A stretch of DNA of 64,000 nt from Leptasterias polaris (GCA_037783415.1 JAZGTN010000009.1:13702001-13766000), one strand, 5' to 3'; shown: positions 35,853 through 48,966, counted from the stretch's first letter. Program-made: numbers and translations. Notes: generated from the letters alone by a model not told the origin.

Positions 35853-35990
35853 CGAGAGAGATTGGCTGTTTCCAGCTAGGCGTTTTTAGCTATCCCCTAT
35901 ATAGTGGGAGCTTCGCCAAGTTCCCCTGTTGGGAAGATTATCTTAACAAACAGAAAAACAGACAGAGAAACAAACAAACAAACAACATAC
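35853..35990 (+). repeat. Dispersed repeat family J with (AAAC)n tail, copy 2
   Basis: GAGAGATTGGCTGTTTCCAG, TATAGTGGGAGCTTCGCCAAG, TTGGGAAGATTATCTTAA and an ACAAACAAAC tail, in the same order as 27186-27335. Confidence 0.65.
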
Positions 35991-37300
35991 AAACCATTAT
36001 ATTGATTTATAAAAGTTTATTGTGATGTAATTTTTTATGGTATATGTTTTATTTGATTAATTTAATATTGAGTGCCCTGTGTTATAAAGTAACATTGAAC
36101 CGAAGTATCACTGCATTAGAGCTTCAATCCCAATCAGCGTACACCTTTATCCCGATTGAAACCGTAGGACGTGGATGGCCTTGATTGGGGTAGCCTTTGT
36201 CGACAATTATCGATAAAATTCCAAGTATCAGTTATCGTTCGTTATGGTTGGTTTACCTTGTTGGAAAAGTGACGTCAGTTTTAAAAAGTTATTCAACTCA
36301 TGATATCCACGGACAGTTATTGTGTTTTATTCTATGAATATTAATCAAGAGTTTCTGTAATTAAACCAAAGACCACTTTAAGCTTGGATTTCAAAATATT
36401 GTAGAAGTCCTTGTTGGAAATCATCAGTTGTCCAATAGTGACTTGCATTTTTTTTTCTCTCTCCTCTTCTTAAATAAAAGTCTAGCATTAAGGAATAACC
36501 TCAACAGTGAAATTAACCGGTGCTGTTATCGCAAGAAAACCTCCGTGACTTTCAAAACAAAATCCATGCCGATTTTAGTGGTTAAAACAACAAGCTAAGA
36601 GCCCGTGAGTGCTGACGCAATTTACGCGGCTCCCCGGTCGATGGAGGGTGCCGTTGTTTTATCGATGTCTACGGCTGCCTTCGCCATTGCTGATGCAATG
36701 ACAACACGGATTCGAGTTGGAATTTGGAGATATTAGTGGCATATAATGTGGCTTCTGGCGATAATGTCAAGCAGAAATAAGTGTCGTTTGGCGATTGGCG
36801 CCTTTTTCAATGTGCGAGCACCTGATATATTCACAAGTGGAAGAGGGCAAGAGACTGTGTATAAAAAAAAAAGCACTGCCGTATGGATAGACAGCAAAAC
36901 CTTTAGCGTGTGTGCGGTGAGAGGAATTGATTCAACTAAGTGCCGGACCCAATGCGCAATCTGACTGCGGAAAAGAAAACATCCTATTTTTTTAAGAAAT
37001 AATTTTCGGGCTGTGATCTAGATCACTGAAGCTATTTCCCCCTTTTTTTTTTTTTTCTGGAACGGAAGTCTCTGAGTGTGTATCGCTATGCAACATTCTT
37101 AAATTGATTTCTCCCTGCGCATTGTTCAAAACGTATACCTGGAACTGTATCCTCTTTTTATATATTTTGTGCTGTCGAAACACTCTTCTCTTCGGGTAGT
37201 GCGCCAGGCTTTCTGTCTACTCTGATCATCGATCTGTGAGTTTATCAAATATTTTTCACTCACTTTTTGATTGTTGGAAAGGTAATACTAAAAGCTTATT

Positions 37301-37570
37301 GAAAAGAGCCCAGAACACTTATCGTGGAATAGGCCTAGTGTAGGGTTATCCCCGGTGTTCCTGGTTTACGTAACAAGGATCATTGTTTACGTGTTTCCTC
37401 TTGCTTGCGAGCTACAGTGATTACGTTCACTTACGGAACATCATTGGTTTCATTACCATAAATAAATATTAATGACAATATTGATACAACATTATGATCA
37501 AATGTAAACAAACATGAATCTATCAGCAAGAAATTTAAATTAGAACATGAGAGAGTCAATGAAATATAGT
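37301..37570 (+). repeat. Direct repeat H, copy 1
   Basis: Repeated with divergence at 38043-38314. Shared blocks: ACACTTATCGTGGAA, CCCCGGTGTTCCTGGTT, GCTTGCGAGCTACAGTGATT, CATTGGTTTCATTACCATAA and AAATTAGAACA. The first part resembles the SINE body at 61060-61110 (CACTTATCG ... CCCCGGTGTTCCTGGTT), so each copy may start in a SINE relic. Confidence 0.75.
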
Positions 37571-37675
37571 TTTCCCGTGATATTATTAAACTCGCCGACT
37601 TACGATTTCCGTTCATAGTTTGAAATTATCCGAGAGAAATTTTGATGATTCCATATTGATCTTCTAAAGGTGTTT

Positions 37676-38033
37676 AGAGGGTGTGAACATCGGTAAGTTT
37701 GAAAATATAAAAGTTCACAGATTTGCTCATAACTTACATGGTATAAAGATGGTCATAGTGGAAAACTTCCCTTGAAATAGTTTTGCTTGAAATGCCATAG
37801 TTTCTAGGAAATGAGTAAAACAATAATAGTCTTTATCCTGCAGGATAAAATCATATGTTTGCAAAAAAGTTAAAAACATATAATGGGTTTTTTCACTGTT
37901 TTCTCATGAACCTGAAGACCGATTGAGCTTAAACATTCACGGGTTTGTTATTTCGGGTATATGTTGGGTCACATCAAGTGTGGATACAGGTCTTTGGCAA
38001 TTACCAATGTATACTAATGTACACACCCTTTAA
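37676..38033 (-). repeat. Dispersed repeat family A, copy 3 (inverted)
   Basis: The minus-strand reading shows the same blocks as 3504-3835 and 17590-17922, including AATTGCCAAAGACCTG, CCTGCAGGATAAAGACTATT and GATGGTCATAGTGGAAAACTT as seen on the + strand. It sits between the two copies of direct repeat H. Confidence 0.8.
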
Positions 38034-38042
38034 GTTGTAACT

Positions 38043-38314
38043 ATTTCCAAGAACCCTGAACACGTATCGTGGAAGTGTATAGGAGTTAACCCCGGTGTTT
38101 CTGGTTCACATAGCACTCCTTGTTCAAATGTTTCGTCAGGCTTGCGAGCTACAGTGATTAAGTTCGCTTTTGAGGCATCCTTGGTTTCATTACTATAAAT
38201 AAATAATGATAATAATAATAATCATAAAGATTAAGATAAAAAGTAGACTGGTGAACATACATGAATCTCTCTGAAAGAAAATTAAATTAGAACACGAAAG
38301 GGTTAATATAATAG
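38043..38314 (+). repeat. Direct repeat H, copy 2
   Basis: Diverged copy of 37301-37570 (GAACACGTATCGTGGAAG, CCCCGGTGTTTCTGGTT, GCTTGCGAGCTACAGTGATTA, TTGGTTTCATTACTATAA). Same orientation, separated by repeat family A. Confidence 0.75.
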
Positions 38315-41152
38315 TCTATTTAAAGGAGTTGTCGGGAAGGACCTCCAAGCTGTCAAATTGTGTGTTTTATGGGGCTTGATTTGAAGCGTCGGTACGATCT
38401 CTAGGTTTTTATGTCAAGCGCAATTAAACGAAAACCAGAAATAGGAAATGAAAATGTCCACGTACATTCCAAATACGAGTGTCGGCATTTAGTTCCGAAT
38501 CGTGTCCGTCTTGCAGTTTGTTACAACCCCTCCTCCCCACCCACCTTCGGATTCAATAACACAACTGGAAGCCCAGAGATACTTCAAATATAATTATTCT
38601 ATTAAGTCTTCCCTTCTGGTTTCAATCAATTCTAGGCTCCTTTTTTCCACGTGTCCTTCCCTACTCTTTTTGTAGTAGTAGTCAATACATCTTTCCTCTC
38701 CATCTTCCTGAATATATATTCTTCCTTTCGAGTTCTCTTCTATATATATATATATATATATTTTTTTTTTATTTTTTTTTTAGCATCGTTACCCTCCCGT
38801 GTTCCACGTCTCCGACTATCCATCACCAACCCCATACTCCCCGGCATCACGTCCGCATCACAGACGCACACTTCCGGTGCTTCTCGTGCACCCAAGTCGC
38901 GAGCCATTGTCCCGGGTATCGACTCAACTGCATCCCTAATGCGCTCTGAAGGCCCCCGCAAGCTCCCGGGGTTAATTATAGCAGGCATCGCATATTCATG
39001 GCGGCTTGACGGTCGCTATTGTTGGCCCCATCAATCCTTGCGGCTCTATTAAGTGACATTAGCAAAGGAGAAGGGGGATGGGGTTGCAGAATAGCAAAAG
39101 AGAAAGACCAAAATTCATCAGAGAGATCCTTTTGTTTGTGATGCTTTATCAGTAACAACAGAGCCAGGTGAATTTCTCTTTTGTTTGACCTCAGCTTCAA
39201 TATATTCCTAATTAAAGTCATGCCAATGAGGGTTTGCTGATTGTTTTGCGGTTAAAAATAAGAAATCTTGTAAATAGCTATGTTGCGGGGGAAAATGCCG
39301 AGATTTTTCCAGTGGTATTATTTAACCCAGCGACTATCTCATTATTTAAAATTATGTGAGAGAAATTCAGCTTCTTAAAGTGTTTAAGTCGTAACTTTTT
39401 CTCCAGGCACCCTCTTGTCCATCATTGATGTATGGAAATGTGACGTATTCATTTTCTATTTTTGTTGTGTCTAATCAGTGTTCTGTTTTTTATTATAGTT
39501 TTGTTTGTTTTCTTATTTACTGTGTGTATTTATTTGAAAAAAATAAGTAATAAGTGTACTTTGTACCAATAGTGTTAAAAAGATACCATACTTCACACGA
39601 ATATTTGTTGCTTAGCAGTCCCAAGTCTCAACACTATATCATTAAGATTTCACTCATGTATTTTTCCCACAAACTTAGGCTTTTTGTTTTAAGTTTAAAG
39701 TTTAAATAGCTAAAAGTTTAAAATTGTTGGTGACATATTCATTTGATTTCTTTTTCATATCGGTGTGCTGTGTATCGGTGGTAAATTTTTACTACACACT
39801 TGAAATGGATAACTTTGTTTTCCCCTTAATAAACTTCTGTTTTTTTATTTAATTATTTATTTGTTTTAAGAAGTAACTGTCTCGTATATCTTTCCTGTAT
39901 CTTCATAATTTGTTTATACTTCTCCTCTATAACTAGTCAAGCAACTTCCACCATAATTTTTACTTACCGATATGCATTAGACAGAACTTGTTTCTTAAGA
40001 ATTGAACGAATGGAGTACTGGGTTACATCGAGTTTGCTTCTATTCTTTCGTTGTTTAAATAGAGCCAATTTTGCAATTAATTTTACGGAGCGCAAACTCA
40101 TTGGCGGGTACCAGTCGCAAGGCGGCTGGTCTACGACCTTTTTGAATAATAGCCGCATTACTGGTCTCCCTTTTATAATACTTGTGACAAAGGACGATTT
40201 AATTCAACGTGTTTGCGAGACGACATTTTTCTCAGTTAATCTTACAACAGACAATGCCTTCCCAGCCCCCGATACTTTATGCTTCTGTCTCGCTGCCTTT
40301 TTATATTTATTTTCATTATATATTCATTCAAATTTATTCATTTTAGCTCTCGCCGTTGATCAAACAAAACCAAATCCTGTTCGTTTGGAGGCTCTCCAGT
40401 ATTTGCGTTGAATCAGTGCTCTCGCATTTGGGGTGTTCACCATGTTTGCTCAATTCATTGCATAGAGGTGGATTTTTGGTTTATTCAGAGCATCGGCAAG
40501 GAACAAGGGGGGGGGGGGGCTCGGCTCATTTTTAATGGCACTTCAACGTGTTTAATTAAATTGCAGAAGCCGATGTTTAGGCATTGTATGCATTTTGTCG
40601 GAGGGGGAAAATGAAAGAGGCTAACTAATTAGCATGTGTACTGTTCTGTCTATAATGAACGGTTTGGTGAGGTACTAATCAGATCTTATTAATTTGTTTT
40701 ATTTCTTTGATATATATAATATTGTCCACCTCTACCACGAACAGGTGTCAATTGTTTTACGGACTCCCTTATAATCAACAAATATGATTTCCTAGATGTA
40801 AATTCAAATTTGTATGAATACGATTAATGACATGAGAAAATCAAACAAATGTAAAAAAATAAAATAAAAAAATAATAGATTTTAACTTTTAACACCTTTC
40901 TTTTCGGACATTTGAAACTTAATATGTAAATATTAAATATGAACAACCTATATATTAACAACCATATAGCTTTTTTCATGACTATTTTTATTTATTTATT
41001 TTTTTTAACTTCTGTTATATGGTGCAATAATAAATAAGTTATCCATGGCCCACAAGGAAGACAGTTTTTTTTAAACTGATTGGACTACCTTTGTTATATA
41101 AGATGAATTAAACAAAAAGTAAATAAATAAAATAAGAAAATCAGCATTAAGA

Positions 41153-41216
41153 AATTCAGCATTATCCAAAAAAAACTAAATACTATAAATCTAACCTTTT
41201 CGGATAATGCTGAATT
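41153..41216. repeat. Perfect 15-bp inverted repeat
   Basis: AATTCAGCATTATCC at 41153-41167 and its reverse complement at 41202-41216, around a 34-nt spacer. A further CAGCATTA lies just upstream. Possibly a relic of a small inverted-repeat element. Confidence 0.7.
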
Positions 41217-43203
41217 GCAAGGCCGGGGACAATTAGTGTGCAAGTCAAGACAGGCATTCATTCTCCGCTTATATGGAATTAAGAATATACACAAATCAAT
41301 CAGTTAATTTTAATTAATTGATTTATAAATTTGTTGGTTAATAAGATGGAAAAGGTTAATCGAAAGTTTATTCCGGGTCAGGAACACGAGACCTGATGAC
41401 CTGAACTTCTCACTAGCACGAATTCTAAGAACCTCTACCTCTGAAACATTATACCAACTTTAAATTCACAGTCCGGCCGAATTAGGATAAGCTAAGCCTT
41501 TTGACAACTTTGATCTTTAACTTGGGGAAAACTGACCTCAAAAGGTAACCCAATTCGAACAAAGAAACACAATCTTATTTAATTGTACGAATTAATCTAC
41601 AAATACACGACAGAAGTAAACGACTTACTAACACAACATGCTTAGCCAAAATAGGTATAGTATTTTTATATTATTCATATCCAAGTATCGATGTCATACA
41701 TGAATCTTCACAATAACTGTGATATTACTATTCTAAGAGATAATCTTTCCCTTCGGCTAGCCCGGACTATACACTTTTAATACAGTGTCCAATAACAATA
41801 CAGTTCAGACCACACTAAATCCACCCGAGCCTGGAACTTTTGACGCGGCACACGACACCCCATTCACGGGTCCACCGTTTCACGCACGCTTCTCCACCCA
41901 TTACTATCACGGCCAGAAACCCATTCTCTGCCCTCGGTTTTGTATGACACCCCCCTTTGGTTTAATCACCCAACAATCTTGTTCGTCAATACTGCTCCAT
42001 GCAGCTTGTTCATTATTTCCCCAAAATGACTATCTGTTGCACGCGCACCTTGCGCTTGAGTACACGTCAGGCAGTGGCACGCCAAAGTTTTATTAACCCG
42101 CAAGGGAGCGATTCCGCACGCGAGCGGTTACCGTATTTTAGCTGGGCACGTGGCCGTTCAATAGCGGGGATTAAGCTGCCCACCGTCCGGTGAGGGGACC
42201 ATCATCCTCGTGGGATGATGAACAACCAAGCAGTTGACAGGTCTCTGGGCATGCGCATACTCCCCTATACCATTATTACCCATAATGCATTGCTAATACT
42301 AACTGTGAAGAAAGTTCCCAAAGTTGCTAACCGTTTATCTTAGTCCCTTTTGTTGTTAAGTAAGTGCTATTATAACATGAGTTTATGAAAAGCCATTTGT
42401 GTTAGGACTCGAATCAAGTACAAATTGAACCGTAGTAATGAGGCCGGTGTATTTTGTCAACCCTTGTTGGCTTTATAAAGGTTGAATTGTCTGCGGTTTA
42501 GAGTGTGTTCGTCCCATCATATTCCTCTCAGCGTGTTCAGTAATTTCGGTCCTCTTCCCCTTTTCCTCTCCATCCTCACCTCCTCTTCATCTCCTCTCAC
42601 TTGTTCCTCTGTAACATCATCCTGAGTCTCCTTCATTTAACTACCGTAGTGGTCTCTTTGTCTCTTCTCGTCTGGGAGTCAGCATCTTTTCCCTCTCTCT
42701 CTCCATCATCATTTTCTTCTTCGTCATCTTCCCAGTTTGGTTTCAAGGGTCCATCCGCCGTGTCTACTCCTCCAGCCTCCCTCTCTCTCTCTCTTTGCAT
42801 CCAGCCCTTGTTTCACTTGAGTAAACACTAGAGAACTTTACCTTCTTCTTCCGCAAGCACACTCTCATCTACTTTCTCTAAAGGCCTACCTTCCTCTCGC
42901 TGTCAGATGATACCTTTTCTGCGAATAAGAATTTTAAGGGTTTTCTGAAAACCGCATTATTATTTGTTTTTATGTTGGATTTGACGGAGATGTTCAAACA
43001 CCCTTAGAATATTTTCCTTCTCAAATCCAACCGATTGCATTTCACAATGAACACCTCAAAAAGAATTCTTGTTGAAATCAAATCATTTTTAAGGTGGTGT
43101 TTTATTTTCAAAATTATTGACTATAGTACTTTGGCAATTATCGAGTGAGCTCCTTGCTTTTGCCAAGGTTTTGGTGGGTTTTTTGTGTGGGGTTTTTTGT
43201 GGG

Positions 43204-43556
43204 GTGTCGTGGCCGAGTGGATAAGAACACCGAACTCAAGTTCTGGTGTTTCTGTTCAGCAGAGTGTGGGTTCGAGTCCCGGTCGTGACACTTGTGTCCC
43301 TGAGCAAGACACTTAACTATAATGGCTTCTCTCCACTCAGGGGTAAAATGGGTACCTGTGAGGGCAGAGATGGTTCTTGTGATTGATTTAGCTTAGTATC
43401 GCATATATTGCAGCATAGGCTGTATACTCCCCAGGGAGCTGAGATGGTTTAAGGATTGAAATAAAATGGCCCAGTGACCAGGGGTAATAATATGCGCCTC
43501 GGAATAGGCTACCTAGATAGATGGCGCTTTATAAATGCTTGATATTATTATTATTA
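43204..43556 (+). repeat. tRNA-Leu-like SINE, copy 2
   Basis: The head carries an A box (TGGCCGAGTGG), an anticodon loop with CTCAAG (CAA, Leu-type), a long variable arm and a B box (GGTTCGAGTCC). The body runs to GGCGCTTTATAAATGCTTGA and an ATT array at about 43555. A-box, B-box and 3' simple-repeat tail are the hallmarks of a pol III-transcribed SINE. It is not a tRNA gene: the acceptor stem pairs only with wobbles and mismatches. Confidence 0.88.
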
Positions 43557-44539
43557 AGGTTTACAATTACAATTTTATAACAGTATTCTTAAATTGTTTT
43601 GTGGTGTAGTAGTTAGCTTGCAATTTTCATGCCACACAATAAATAACTTCTTGCCTCACACGAACGAGCTAAGTGCGAACAAAACAAGCTCAGCGGGTAC
43701 AGGCTACCAGCGAAAATTCAACTTGATATAATAATGTCTGGCTCCCACAACCACTTTCGTATTAAGCAATATTGTCAGGCCTGTGTATTTTAAGCTGAGA
43801 GAGTTGGAATAGGTCCACGATTCGGAAGTTGAATCTTGTTTGTTCTTTTGTATTCAGTGGTTTAGATTTTCGTGGAGGAAAAAACAAAACCAAAAACCCA
43901 GACCGACTGGATTCTTTATATTGCATCTTATAGGCAGTTTGCGCTGGTTATCAATCAACTTAAGGACGTCCATTACCTGCCAGCATCATTAGGCTACGAT
44001 GCACCATTAGTGCCCGCAATCAAAGCGATCGAGATGCAAAATGAAACCCATCTATTTTGAAAACAGAAAAAACCCAGTCATCTTCCCTTGCAATACGAAT
44101 CAAACTCTAAAAATGGGATCTCACTGTGTATCAAAATACACCACTTTGGTATATTTGCTTCCTTTCGGTTGCAAATTTACACTTTCAGTTGCAGATTCAC
44201 AATAATATCGACTGGTGCAGTTTGGTTAAATACAGTTTGCTCGGCTTGAATTTAGCCCCGTTAGGCGCGTTTCAAAATTGTTACAAATTCGTGAAGGTCC
44301 CGGATGCACTCCAAAAGGCTAAACACGACTTATCGGAAACAAAGAGTGTTGAGGGGGAAAGGGGGAAAGCCTTGCGTATATGTATTTGGCTAGGATACCT
44401 AATGTTACATCAGTCATACCATTGCGTCTTATAGAGTAACGCTTGCACCTTATAGGCCTATGTAATTAATCATCCAGTATCAATGTAAACAATGCAGGGA
44501 AGGAAAGTGACAAGGCTGATTTCCCCCTCCATTTTCCTT

Positions 44540-45110
44540 CCAGATATTTTCACCATAACGGGTAGCCCCGCCCCCATCTCCATCTTTTTAAACCCATATA
44601 AACACACGGAGCGGGGAGAAAACTAGGCCCAACCCGAAGCTACTGAGAACTGCCCCCACTCGATCACCAAGCGACTGAAAAGCCTCGGAAGGAAGCCAGT
44701 TGACAAGATCGATTTCCACGCCATTTTTTTTGCCCGCGTGCGCTTCCTGCCGCTCCACTTTGTCCGCTCTTTCCGTTCCAATTCAAGAGCGGGCTTCGTA
44801 GCGACGGCCGAGGATGTGCTCGAGCCGGCGAGTCTTCCCCCATTGCGTTTTCCGTTTGGCCGTGCCATCGAGTGCAGTGCGACCGACCAAGTCAAGTCAA
44901 ACATGGCCGTGTCCCTGCGTGCATGCATGATCGCCATTCTACCCCGTCATCCACTACAGTCTACCTCTACGAAACGTCTTACTCGTACCACCTTCGCGTT
45001 TGCTGAGAAAACATTCGCTTCGATTCTGGGGGTTTTCACGACTGACTCTTTGTCCGATTCAATAAGTTGGGTTCGTGCTTGCCATTTTCAACTCCGGTGA
45101 CCCTTAAATA
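44540..45110 (+). promoter_or_regulatory. Candidate internal promoter (GC box + TATA box)
   Basis: GCCCCGCCCCC at about 44565-44575 is a consensus Sp1-type GC box. Twenty-odd bases later TATAAA at 44597-44602 follows. About 0.5 kb of GC-richer, CpG-containing, non-repetitive sequence lies downstream, in an otherwise AT-rich intron. This + strand arrangement is what a promoter for a shorter erg transcript, entering after the PNT exons, would look like. No first exon with a convincing ATG and donor could be defined, so this is inference from motif layout. Confidence 0.35.
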
Positions 45111-45394
45111 TTCAATGATAAATTTCCCCGGCTGTAACGATTACGTGGCAAGTACCTTAAGTGTAGCTTGATATCCGTTGACCACTTCACTTCTTTTTCT
45201 TTCCTAATATCTATACTAATTCAAACATAATTATTCACATGTTTCACAAAGATTACAATATACTGTTTATTGGTCAGTGAAGATGTTGCACTGGGTTTAT
45301 AGAACGTATACAGGTACCGTGGGTTATGATTGTTTTTATGAAGGAGATATTTCTTGACCTTGGTAATTGTAAATTACAAAAGTATTTTTCTGTT

Positions 45395-45768
45395 TAAAGG
45401 CACTGAACACGTTTGGTAATTGTCAAAGACCAGTATTCTCACTTGGTGTATCCCAACATATGCATAAAATAACAAGCCTGTGAAAATTTGGACTCAATTG
45501 GTCATTGAAGTTGCAAGAAAATGATGAAAGAAAAAACACCCTTGTTGTACAAATTAGTGTGCTTTCAGATAGGAATAAAAGGCTTCTGGCCAGAAGTCTT
45601 TTATTATTTTAGTGAGAAATTACCTCTTTCTCAAAAACTACGTTACTTCAGAGGGAGTCGTTTCTCACAATGTTTTATACTATCAACAGCTCTCCGTTGC
45701 TCGTTACCAAGTAAGTTTTTATGCTAATATATATTTTGAGTAATTCCCAAACGTGTCCAGTGCCTTTA
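45395..45768. mobile_element. MITE B with 22-bp terminal inverted repeats
   Basis: 374 bp. The left end TAAAGGCACTGAACACGTTT (22 bp with GG) is matched by the right end 45747-45768 as an inverted repeat with one mismatch, with TA at both borders. The interior holds AATTGTCAAAGACCAGTATT, related to family A, and a CTCTTTCTCAAAAACTACGT block. I associate this type with sea-star and related genomes (memory, not checked). No coding capacity. Confidence 0.88.
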
Positions 45769-46416
45769 ATGACAAGTGTATATTAAACGATACTCCATAG
45801 TTGTTTAACAATCACACAAAATACAGGTGAAGAAACAAACATGTTTTATCATTCCCTCAAATTGGCATCTGTCTTAATAATATTCTTCATATCCTGCTTT
45901 TGCTAATAATTGAAGAAGTAAAAAAAAAATGTATTATAACTGGTCACTATAAAGCACGCATTATTGTTGTAACCCTGAGAATAATGTCCATGCAATTACA
46001 ATCGCCATCGCCAGTTTGTAATGATGGAAACATAAAAACACGTGTGTAAATGATATCTTCACAAATTTCAAAAATGTACTAAATAAATTTTATTTAAATC
46101 TAGTGGATTGGAATGCGCAATGTCTCTCAACCTAAAAAAAGATGTAGTCCTTCAGAAAAAGGATAGTTTAATTTTCATTTAAAAAATATGCCAAGAGGGA
46201 AAACCTGTGTTCTTATGCAATTGTATTTAGCCTGAAAAGTGTGAAAGGTCGTTTTGAATGGTGATGTTCCTGATGTCTATGGGTTAAGTTTGGCGTTTAA
46301 GAGTCTGCAAAACCATTTTTCACCTTAGGTTCTAGGTAGGTTTTGGTTTAATTTCATCTTTTGTTTTGTTGTTGTTGTGTTTTGGGGTTGTTTTTTTCCT
46401 GTGGCTTAAATGGGGT

Positions 46417-46431
46417 GGGGGGGGGGGGGGG
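46417..46431 (+). repeat. Poly-G tract (15 G)
   Basis: Fifteen G followed directly by TCACGTG. Seen directly. Confidence 0.95.
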
Positions 46432-47489
46432 TCACGTGTCAAGTTTTAGTTTAGTTTTAGTTTTTATTAGGAATTCACTTTTACATCAGTGGCACTCATC
46501 CATCCGATGGTGCATCCAAACATATAACAAATTATACAATATATACAAACACAACAAAATAAAAAAGATAAAAAAGAAACTTTACATGTTTGTATGAGTA
46601 TCAATACTTTACATAATATCAAATCACAAGTCTTTCAGTCTATTAGTTCTTTCTTTCCATGCATCAGTTAGAAATAGTTTACAGCAATTGTCGAGTATAT
46701 AACCTAAGTCATAATTATCATCAAAGATGTTATCTAGAAGTAGATGGTGTTTTACATTAACATCCCATGGTGTTTTACAAACTCCCATTGATGTTCGCTT
46801 TCCCGCTCCATTTGAAAACTTTAGTTTTCAGAGTAAAAAATACCAGAACATAAAGTGACATTTTAAGAGCTTTTATCTAGTAATTTCAATTTTTACTGTT
46901 TTTCTATTCACACACAGAAAATGAATTTTTAACTTTCACGTCAGTTTATCTTTTACAAATAGTAAGTTTTTACATTTCAAGAGGGCTGAAAAGAGGCTTC
47001 ATGAAGAAAAATGCGACAAAAACTACAGTTCTAATTTGGTGCCACCTTGAAAACAAAATGTTGCACACCTTGTGCCCCCTAAGATGTTACCCTAGTTTCG
47101 TCATTGAAAACATTATCTGAATGACATCAAATATTATTGTGGCCGGTTTATCCGGGGTGATAGCTCTGTAATAAAAGGAGCTCATTTTATTACCAAATAA
47201 GAAGACTGCGCCTTGAGGACACTATGGGTGTCAATACATCATTGCTTTGTTATTCAAAGTAGATGAATGGACGCTTTATGAATGTTTTGTCAAGCAGAAT
47301 ATAATAGTTGTTTTGGGATTTTGTTTTGTATTTTTATTTAGCAATGTCTTGTTATGGATGATTCTTTAGGATGTCTGGTATAGCCTTTGTTATTAGGGTT
47401 GCATTTGCTTTAAAGATGTACCTCTTCGATTCGCGTCACCTCTTAAATGATAACTCAACAATGGTAATTGACAATGCAGTTAGTCCTGT

Positions 47490-47780
47490 AAGAGTGGTGT
47501 GAGCAAACGTGATTCCAAGCCCATCTTGGGCTGGGAATCACGGCCAGAGTTTGCCGAAGTCGGCACACCCACACTGCCACGATTTTAATAACCCAGGCGC
47601 GTGATTCTGCTTTAATTTTGACCGCAGATCAATTAGCTTCGATCGGGCCCGAGGTTCCCAGGTACGGGGGACGAAGTCTTAATTAGCACGGTGGAGTCAA
47701 CCATCGCTCCGTGTGTGTGTTTGTATGTTGTGATCGCGAGCGAAATGGCTCGCTTGGTGACTATCGCGTGGCATCACCAC
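47490..47780. other. Candidate conserved non-coding element
   Basis: About 290 bp of unique, GC-richer sequence with two homeodomain-type cores (CAATTAGC near 47630, TTAATTAGCACGG near 47680) and CGATCGGGCCCGAGG. There is no ORF and no repeat signature. An enhancer is plausible in this large intron of a developmental regulator; cross-species conservation would decide. Confidence 0.3.
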
Positions 47781-48657
47781 GCAGGTCTCGTACATCTCTC
47801 TGGAAAGAATTGTAATAGCGATGGGAAGGACAAACCGTAGCATTAAAAAAACCAGCGTAGTCGGGTCACATCATTTAGCACTTGTTGAACATCTCGTAGG
47901 TCACAAAATCCATCTCAATCAAGGAACTGGCGGCATAAGAAAGGACTAAATTAAGAAGGCGAGAGGTCAGACTGATATTACAGAGGGACAACCTTGACTC
48001 AAGGGATGCACTTTGTTTTTTTTAGAAGCGACATACATCGGTGATTAATGGATCAGGGCTGTTGGAACGGATTCAGCCAACTACGGAAATATTGAGATGC
48101 TAAATTATGCGTCATGGAATGAAATATGTGTGAACAAAAATCCCCGCTCTCTGATTTTTTAGGAAATGATTTGTTTTTTGTTCGACAGTTGTCATGACGT
48201 GTGGATAACAACCGATTGCAAAGTGTATATTGTTTTGGTTTATTTTTATTTCGTTTAAAACTTCGTGGTTACGATTATGAAAAAAAACTAAGTAAATAAA
48301 TAAATAAATAAATAAAATAAATTAATAAATCACACCCACTAACAAACATCTAACAATATTCAAAATCTTATGGGCTTTTAATAAGTTTTACTAACACGTT
48401 TTAAAATCATAACAAAAATATGTTGTTTGATTGCTATTACTGCTTGTTATTCACAAAACATAAAACAATGAAAGTCAAAATCAAATTCATAGTGCTGTTA
48501 TATTATTATTTATTATTTATTTACTTGGCCATTTCATAAAAATAAAAATAAATCAAAACGAATGTTGTGAACTCCACAGATTGGTCCCATCCTTATAAAG
48601 GATTTTTAAAACAAACTCACTGTAAGCGCTCCTGTAAATGTGCATAAAAAGAGAGTA

Positions 48658-48964
48658 TAGACCTTTCTTTTGTTTACAAACAAAGTGCGCCGGTTGGCAT
48701 GGACGGCCGAATGTTAGCAAAACATTCAATCGTGTTAAAAAATGTTGTGACCAAATTCAATATTTTCTGTAAAGATTCATGAACGGAAATACCTTCCATG
48801 ATTGGTTGATTTGTTTCCAACAAATTCAACACTATTTTTGAATATTTGTGTAACACTGCTACAAACTGTGGCAATCTGTTTTTGATTTGCAGTTATGGCT
48901 TTCCATACTTTTCCAACCTGGGTTGGCAAAAACTCGGGCTGTGACGTTGCAAAAGAAAGGTCTA
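48658..48964. mobile_element. MITE G with TA borders and GACCTTTCTTTTG ends
   Basis: About 307 bp. The left end TATAGACCTTTCTTTTG (48656-48672) and right end CAAAAGAAAGGTCTATA (48950-48966) are perfect 17-bp inverted repeats including the TA borders. The GACCTT terminus is shared with MITE F, suggesting use of one related transposase. The interior contains CCAACCTGGGTTGG and no real ORF. Family C copy 3 begins right at its right border. Confidence 0.9.
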
Positions 48965-48966
48965 TA

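Noticed and set aside
43204..43292. Functional tRNA-Leu gene
   Set aside because: A and B boxes are good but the acceptor stem pairs poorly and the sequence continues into a SINE body with an ATT tail; related copies occur elsewhere.
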